Shown piece after piece: positions 14,068 to 17,929 of a stretch of 17,929 bases of DNA; position 1 is the first letter of the stretch, and every line of letters starts with the position of its first letter. Location: positions 1 to 17,929 of the forward strand of contig CAJQNX010000002.1 in NCBI GenBank assembly GCA_905479795.1, written 5' to 3'. Under the pieces are notes generated by a model that worked only from the letters and a program-made list of their open reading frames with translations, did no database searches and was not told the DNA's origin. Origin of the DNA: an uncultured Candidatus Midichloriaceae bacterium (GTDB lineage Bacteria > Pseudomonadota > Alphaproteobacteria > Rickettsiales > Midichloriaceae). The position numbers and the translations under genes were made by a program.

Positions 14068-15153
14068 ATGTTGCTGATTAATACTTATTTCAAAAAAAGT
14101 TTTTTTGAATATCTAAAAATATTTGCATCTACATTTATTGGATTTATTTTAGTGATATTTTTATTTGATATGCTGGAGCTTTCTAGAATTACATCAAAAT
14201 ACTCATTGAGCTTTACAATGGTGATGAAGCTATCCTTGATGAAGAACTATAGTAGCCTAAGCAAAACAGCGTCAATGATTGTTCTTGTATCATCCTTAAT
14301 ATATTTTAATCTAAAAAATAAAAACAATGAATTGATTGCGGCAAAAAGCATTGGTATATCAAATTTAAAAATTGTATTTCCTGTTATTTCAGTAGTTTTT
14401 ATATTTGGAATCTGTAACATTACAATTATTAATCCTATAGGCTCAATGCTACTCAAAAAATATCAGAATTATGAAGCTCATAACTTCAAAAAGCAAACTA
14501 GCTTAGTATCTTTATCAAAATCTGGAATATGGCTAAAGAACAAACTCAATAATGAAAACTTGATAATTAATGCTTTAAGGGTTTCACAACTTTCAAATAC
14601 TATGAATGATATAAAAATCTTTTTTATTAATAAAAATGGAGGCTTAGAGCGCCAAATATCTGCGAAATCAATTTTATTTCGTGATGAAGACATAATAATA
14701 AAGGAACCTATGATATTTGACAAAAATTTCTATATCACAAAGGAAAAGGAAATAATTTTACCTGTAAAAATTTCTATATCACAAATATTTGAAAATTTAG
14801 CAACAATTGAGACAATATCATTTTTTCAATTGTTAGAGTTTATCAAAATTACCGAAGAATCTGGTCTATCAACAACAAAATATTTATTGTATTTTATAAG
14901 AGAATTATTATCACCTCTCTATATTATCAGCATGACTATGATAAGTTTCTTTTTTATAAATCGTTCAACAAATAGAAAAAAATTTAATTTATCCTCTTTA
15001 TATTGTTTGGCTGTAGGGTTTATTATTTTTTTTAGTACAAATTTTATTCATACCTTAGGATTATCAGGAAATATTTCCATATATTTAGCAGTATTATTCC
15101 CCGCTGTAGTTTCAAATTTACTTGCATTATACCTTATATTATATAAGGATTGA
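14068..15153 (+). CDS. LptF/LptG-family lipopolysaccharide export permease
   Basis: LptF and LptG form the membrane part of the LptB2FG ABC machine that extracts lipopolysaccharide from the inner membrane. The 361 residues follow the family plan: three N-terminal helices (roughly 10-35, 60-85 and 100-120), a periplasmic beta-jellyroll region (about 125-265), and three C-terminal helices. The cytosolic coupling segment NELIAAKSIGISNLKI, between the second and third helices, matches the family's 'ELxAxxAxGIS' motif that contacts LptB. Only one of the usual pair is here and I cannot tell LptF from LptG with certainty; the MLELSR stretch leans slightly to LptG. It is divergent from pepA. The next gene begins 29 bp later in the same direction. 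Confidence 0.85.
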   Translation: MLLINTYFKKSFFEYLKIFASTFIGFILVIFLFDMLELSRITSKYSLSFTMVMKLSLMKNYSSLSKTASMIVLVSSLIYFNLKNKNNELIAAKSIGISNLKIVFPVISVVFIFGICNITIINPIGSMLLKKYQNYEAHNFKKQTSLVSLSKSGIWLKNKLNNENLIINALRVSQLSNTMNDIKIFFINKNGGLERQISAKSILFRDEDIIIKEPMIFDKNFYITKEKEIILPVKISISQIFENLATIETISFFQLLEFIKITEESGLSTTKYLLYFIRELLSPLYIISMTMISFFFINRSTNRKKFNLSSLYCLAVGFIIFFSTNFIHTLGLSGNISIYLAVLFPAVVSNLLALYLILYKD

Positions 15154-15182
15154 ATTATGCACAAGTAAGGGGATAGTTATTA

Positions 15183-17929
15183 ATGCCAATTAACAATACA
15201 CAAATAATGCAAAATAGAAGTGATAACTTCACTAAATTTAAAAACCCAGTTCATGAATTTGAAGATCTTCTTCAAAATACAAACGTTTTGCAATTTGCTC
15301 ATAGGAATAAAAAAAATATACAAGAGATAACAAGTGGTAGTTATATTTGGGGAACTATCAAATTAATTGCCAAGAATTTATTCTCTGGTGATTTTTGGAA
15401 AATTGTTTTCAAAGCACCTTCTATTTACAAAATATTTCAAAATTATGATAAACCTGAAATGCAAAAACTACTGGTTGAAGAGACCAGTTTATTAGAACAG
15501 GTAGGGAAAAATACTGAAATCACAAAAGAACTTCTCAATGATTTGGTATTTACCCAAGATAATGAGCAGTCTAGACTTTTAAAGCAAGTAACAGGGGCAA
15601 CAATTGACTTATTACGTGATCAAGATGCAAGAGATAAATTAAAAGCCGAACTAGTTAATAATTATTTTAAATTTAACCTTAATTCTTTTGATAGACAAGG
15701 GTTTATTGACAATTTCATTATATATGAAAAAAGCCAAATAACAGATAAAATCAAAGATGAAAATGGTTTGCTGAACTTATTGAAGAAAAAATCAGATATA
15801 AGATTGGGTGACTCAAACTACAATTTAACAAATGCTGTAAAATCACTCAATGAGGGAGCTGATAAAGCAGAAATTTCAAATGCATTAAACACTCAATTAC
15901 GTCTAGAATTACAAATCTTGGGACTCGATGTAGCTAGAATTAATGTACTAACTCCTCTAGCATCCAATTTATCTCTTCAGGATGCACAAAAAATCCTCCA
16001 AGATAATTATAATGAGGTATTGAATGGAAAAATACATAATACACACGAAAGAATCAGAGATGATATAGCGCAAAATGGAGGAGTAAATGATTTTGATAGC
16101 TATATCTATGATATTTTAAGAGAACATGCAACATATATAATTGACGTTCAGGAACCGTTATATCAACAAAATTATGTTAATGACTACATTAGGTTTCATG
16201 AAGGTAACAGCTCTGACAAAAACAGAGGAGAATTAAGAGACGAAGCAATCCAAAATTCTTATAACATTGCACCTGATTACATGCGATTAACACAAAACGT
16301 GTTAAGAGTTGTAGATTCCTTACCAGATCAGGATATTACTAATGTTATAGAAGCAGCAACTCCAAATCTAAAAACAGTTTTAAAAACAAGAGGACCAGAA
16401 CTAATTGATTATGCTAAAAACTTTATAGGAGATTCAGGCCCCCTGCGTGACATGTTAACAGGATTTGGAATTACAGACGAAGTACTAGATTTAGCACCAT
16501 TAGTATTAGGCAAAAAGGGAGGAATAACTAAAGTAGCTAATATTACTGAATCAATTAGAACGAAGTTTGTTTTTAATTGGGCAGAGGATTTGTTAAATTT
16601 CTTAAACTCAAACTCTGAACTACAGCAAGAATTTATAGATAACCCTGAAATGGCTGCAAAATTAACAAAAGGCATTGTCAATAATATTCCATTTCTTAAA
16701 AATTTATGCCAGGATTTAGGGTGCACTGATCAAGTATTTGATATTATTTCAATATTAATTAAAACTCCTGAAGATACTCAAAAAATTTTAGGGTACCTAA
16801 ATGAAGGAAAATATGTGGAGCTTGCGCAAAAATTTACTGAAGTTGCTAATTCAAATGTAGAATTACGGAATTATTTAACTACTCATAAAGGTGTGTATAA
16901 GCAATTAGTTTCATCTTTATTCAAAGAGATAGACTTGATGAGGAATCTTAAAGATAATAACGGAATTACTGATATAGCATTTGAAGAAATTTTGGATTCA
17001 GGACTTTCTGCTTTAGATAATTCAGGTAAATTCGCAGAGCTCATTGATGCATCTCATCAAATTTTTAACATTATAGATACATATACAACTGATAATGGTT
17101 TAGGTGATTTTTCCAATTTGCAAAATGAGGATTATATTGAACTAACAAAAATTGTATTAAAAAATGATGCTTTATTTAAACTATTAGATGAAAATAAAAC
17201 CGCCTTAGGAGATTTTGCGAAATTATTAGTAGAAAAAACACCGTGGTTAAAAGCTAAAAAAGTTGAAAAGTTAGGAAATCTAGAGATTGATAAATTGGTA
17301 ATAACTCTAATTGAATCAGGTATTTTAAAAAATAGAGATAATGTAAGCGCTGCATTAGACCGCTATATGGGAGATGGATATAAAGCTATTACTTTAGCTA
17401 CCTATCTTTATAGTGGCTCTTCAGTTCTTAAAAATCTACTAGCATCTGCTCCAATAATGAGTTATTTATCTTCGCCAGGTGTAGACGATAATCTATCTGA
17501 TCTTATCAAAGAAAAAATTAACTCTAACATTTCTCATAATTCTTTAAGTGAATTATTGCAAGGTAGTGGTAATACCGACCTGCTCAACTTAGGCAGTACA
17601 AAAGACCTATCTGGTATAACACTTGATGATATTAATTTTTCCAAAATTCAAAATATCCAGGGATTTAGTTTTATAAATTCAAACTTTGCTAAATCTAATT
17701 TCAGCAATGTTGAAATTCAAGATACATCTTTTAACAATACTACCTTTCAAAAAGGGGTAAATTTTGAAGGAGCTAATTTACAAAATGTTAATTTTAGCAA
17801 TGCTAAATTTAGTTGCTATAAAATAGAAGAGCTATCCCTTCCAAAAAGAACTGAAACTGCAGGTAAACTTGAACAAAATGCAAAAATTAGTTTTAAAAAT
17901 GCAACACTGAAAAATGTTAATTTTAGTGG
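15183..17929 (+). CDS. Large protein with a C-terminal pentapeptide-repeat region, incomplete at right edge
   Basis: One frame stays open from ATG at 15183 to the last base, at least 915 codons. The start is 29 bp after the permease stop, with AAGGGGAT about 10 bases upstream as a ribosome binding site. There is no signal peptide (MPINNTQIMQNRSDNFTKF). Residues 1 to about 790 are hydrophilic, mostly helical, Asn/Lys/Leu-rich and unlike any family I recognise. From about residue 800, phenylalanine or leucine recurs every fifth residue, as in INSNFAKSNFSNVE and VNFEGANLQNVNFSNAKF. This A(D/N)LxX pattern forms a right-handed quadrilateral beta helix. The repeats pause at about 880-900 (KRTETAGKLEQNAK) and resume at the edge. 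A secreted effector or a scaffold protein is possible, but no function can be assigned. Whether it belongs to an operon with the permease is unknown. Confidence 0.8.
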   Translation, partial: MPINNTQIMQNRSDNFTKFKNPVHEFEDLLQNTNVLQFAHRNKKNIQEITSGSYIWGTIKLIAKNLFSGDFWKIVFKAPSIYKIFQNYDKPEMQKLLVEETSLLEQVGKNTEITKELLNDLVFTQDNEQSRLLKQVTGATIDLLRDQDARDKLKAELVNNYFKFNLNSFDRQGFIDNFIIYEKSQITDKIKDENGLLNLLKKKSDIRLGDSNYNLTNAVKSLNEGADKAEISNALNTQLRLELQILGLDVARINVLTPLASNLSLQDAQKILQDNYNEVLNGKIHNTHERIRDDIAQNGGVNDFDSYIYDILREHATYIIDVQEPLYQQNYVNDYIRFHEGNSSDKNRGELRDEAIQNSYNIAPDYMRLTQNVLRVVDSLPDQDITNVIEAATPNLKTVLKTRGPELIDYAKNFIGDSGPLRDMLTGFGITDEVLDLAPLVLGKKGGITKVANITESIRTKFVFNWAEDLLNFLNSNSELQQEFIDNPEMAAKLTKGIVNNIPFLKNLCQDLGCTDQVFDIISILIKTPEDTQKILGYLNEGKYVELAQKFTEVANSNVELRNYLTTHKGVYKQLVSSLFKEIDLMRNLKDNNGITDIAFEEILDSGLSALDNSGKFAELIDASHQIFNIIDTYTTDNGLGDFSNLQNEDYIELTKIVLKNDALFKLLDENKTALGDFAKLLVEKTPWLKAKKVEKLGNLEIDKLVITLIESGILKNRDNVSAALDRYMGDGYKAITLATYLYSGSSVLKNLLASAPIMSYLSSPGVDDNLSDLIKEKINSNISHNSLSELLQGSGNTDLLNLGSTKDLSGITLDDINFSKIQNIQGFSFINSNFAKSNFSNVEIQDTSFNNTTFQKGVNFEGANLQNVNFSNAKFSCYKIEELSLPKRTETAGKLEQNAKISFKNATLKNVNFS

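Noticed and set aside
14247..14723. Two minus-strand frames opposite the Lpt-type permease
   Set aside because: Both lie within the permease gene, and their hydrophobic composition simply mirrors the coding strand.
16409..16726. Minus-strand 105-codon frame opposite the long pentapeptide-tailed gene
   Set aside because: The plus strand is open for more than 900 codons here; the minus frame has no motif and looks like a shadow.

Overview
This is an AT-rich window (my impression is about 70% A+T) from an alphaproteobacterium that looks like a member of the Rickettsiales, most likely Rickettsiaceae (Rickettsia, Orientia, 'Candidatus Megaira' and relatives). The pointers are the base composition, a VirB2-type type IV secretion pilin, a one-cysteine alphaproteobacterial-type DksA, MHS/ProP-type transporters, a stand-alone SpoT-like HD domain, eukaryote-like motifs, and many decayed genes and insertion sequence scraps. 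The genus cannot be fixed from the sequence alone.

Layout. 1-438: C-terminal half of murB. 439-840: no intact gene, with a possible Asn-rich remnant on the minus strand. 841-2601: an MsbA-type ABC exporter. 2602-5258: a plastic accessory block. It holds an F-box-like gene broken by a one-base shift and cut off by a MITE-like IS6-type remnant, then a RelE/Phd-YefM toxin-antitoxin pair on the minus strand, then a second, longer IS6-type copy in opposite orientation with a ruined transposase. 5259-7256 (minus): an MHS-family transporter fused to a SpoT/RelA-type HD domain. 7492-8376: an S66 LD-carboxypeptidase. 8458-10323 (minus): a probable operon tsaE, HU/IHF pseudogene, ferritin-like gene, 25-residue membrane ORF, 56-residue ORF and ProQ/FinO-domain gene. 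10410-10484: tRNA-Gln. 10580-10978: virB2-like pilin with a terminator. 11033-11650: decayed DNA with an IS3-type transposase scrap. 11655-11827 (minus): tRNA-Asp and tRNA-Val. 11932-13869 (minus): pepA-dksA. 14068-15153: an LptF/LptG-family permease. 15183 to the right edge: a very long open frame, at least 915 codons, ending in pentapeptide-like repeats.

Themes. Envelope work recurs (murB, LD-carboxypeptidase, Lpt permease, MsbA-like exporter, pilin). Stringent-response signalling appears twice: DksA, and the HD domain with all expected metal residues on the tail of a transporter but no synthetase domain. RNA regulation is represented by the ProQ/FinO gene, translationally coupled to a small ORF that ordinary gene callers could miss. 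Mobile DNA is decaying: IS6-type copies in inverted orientation share about 155 bp that are nearly identical, so the duplication looks recent, and they bracket the toxin-antitoxin pair.

The most notable items are the transporter-HD fusion, the frameshifted F-box-like ORF, the unannotated coupled small ORFs upstream of proQ, and the long pentapeptide-tailed protein that runs off the window.
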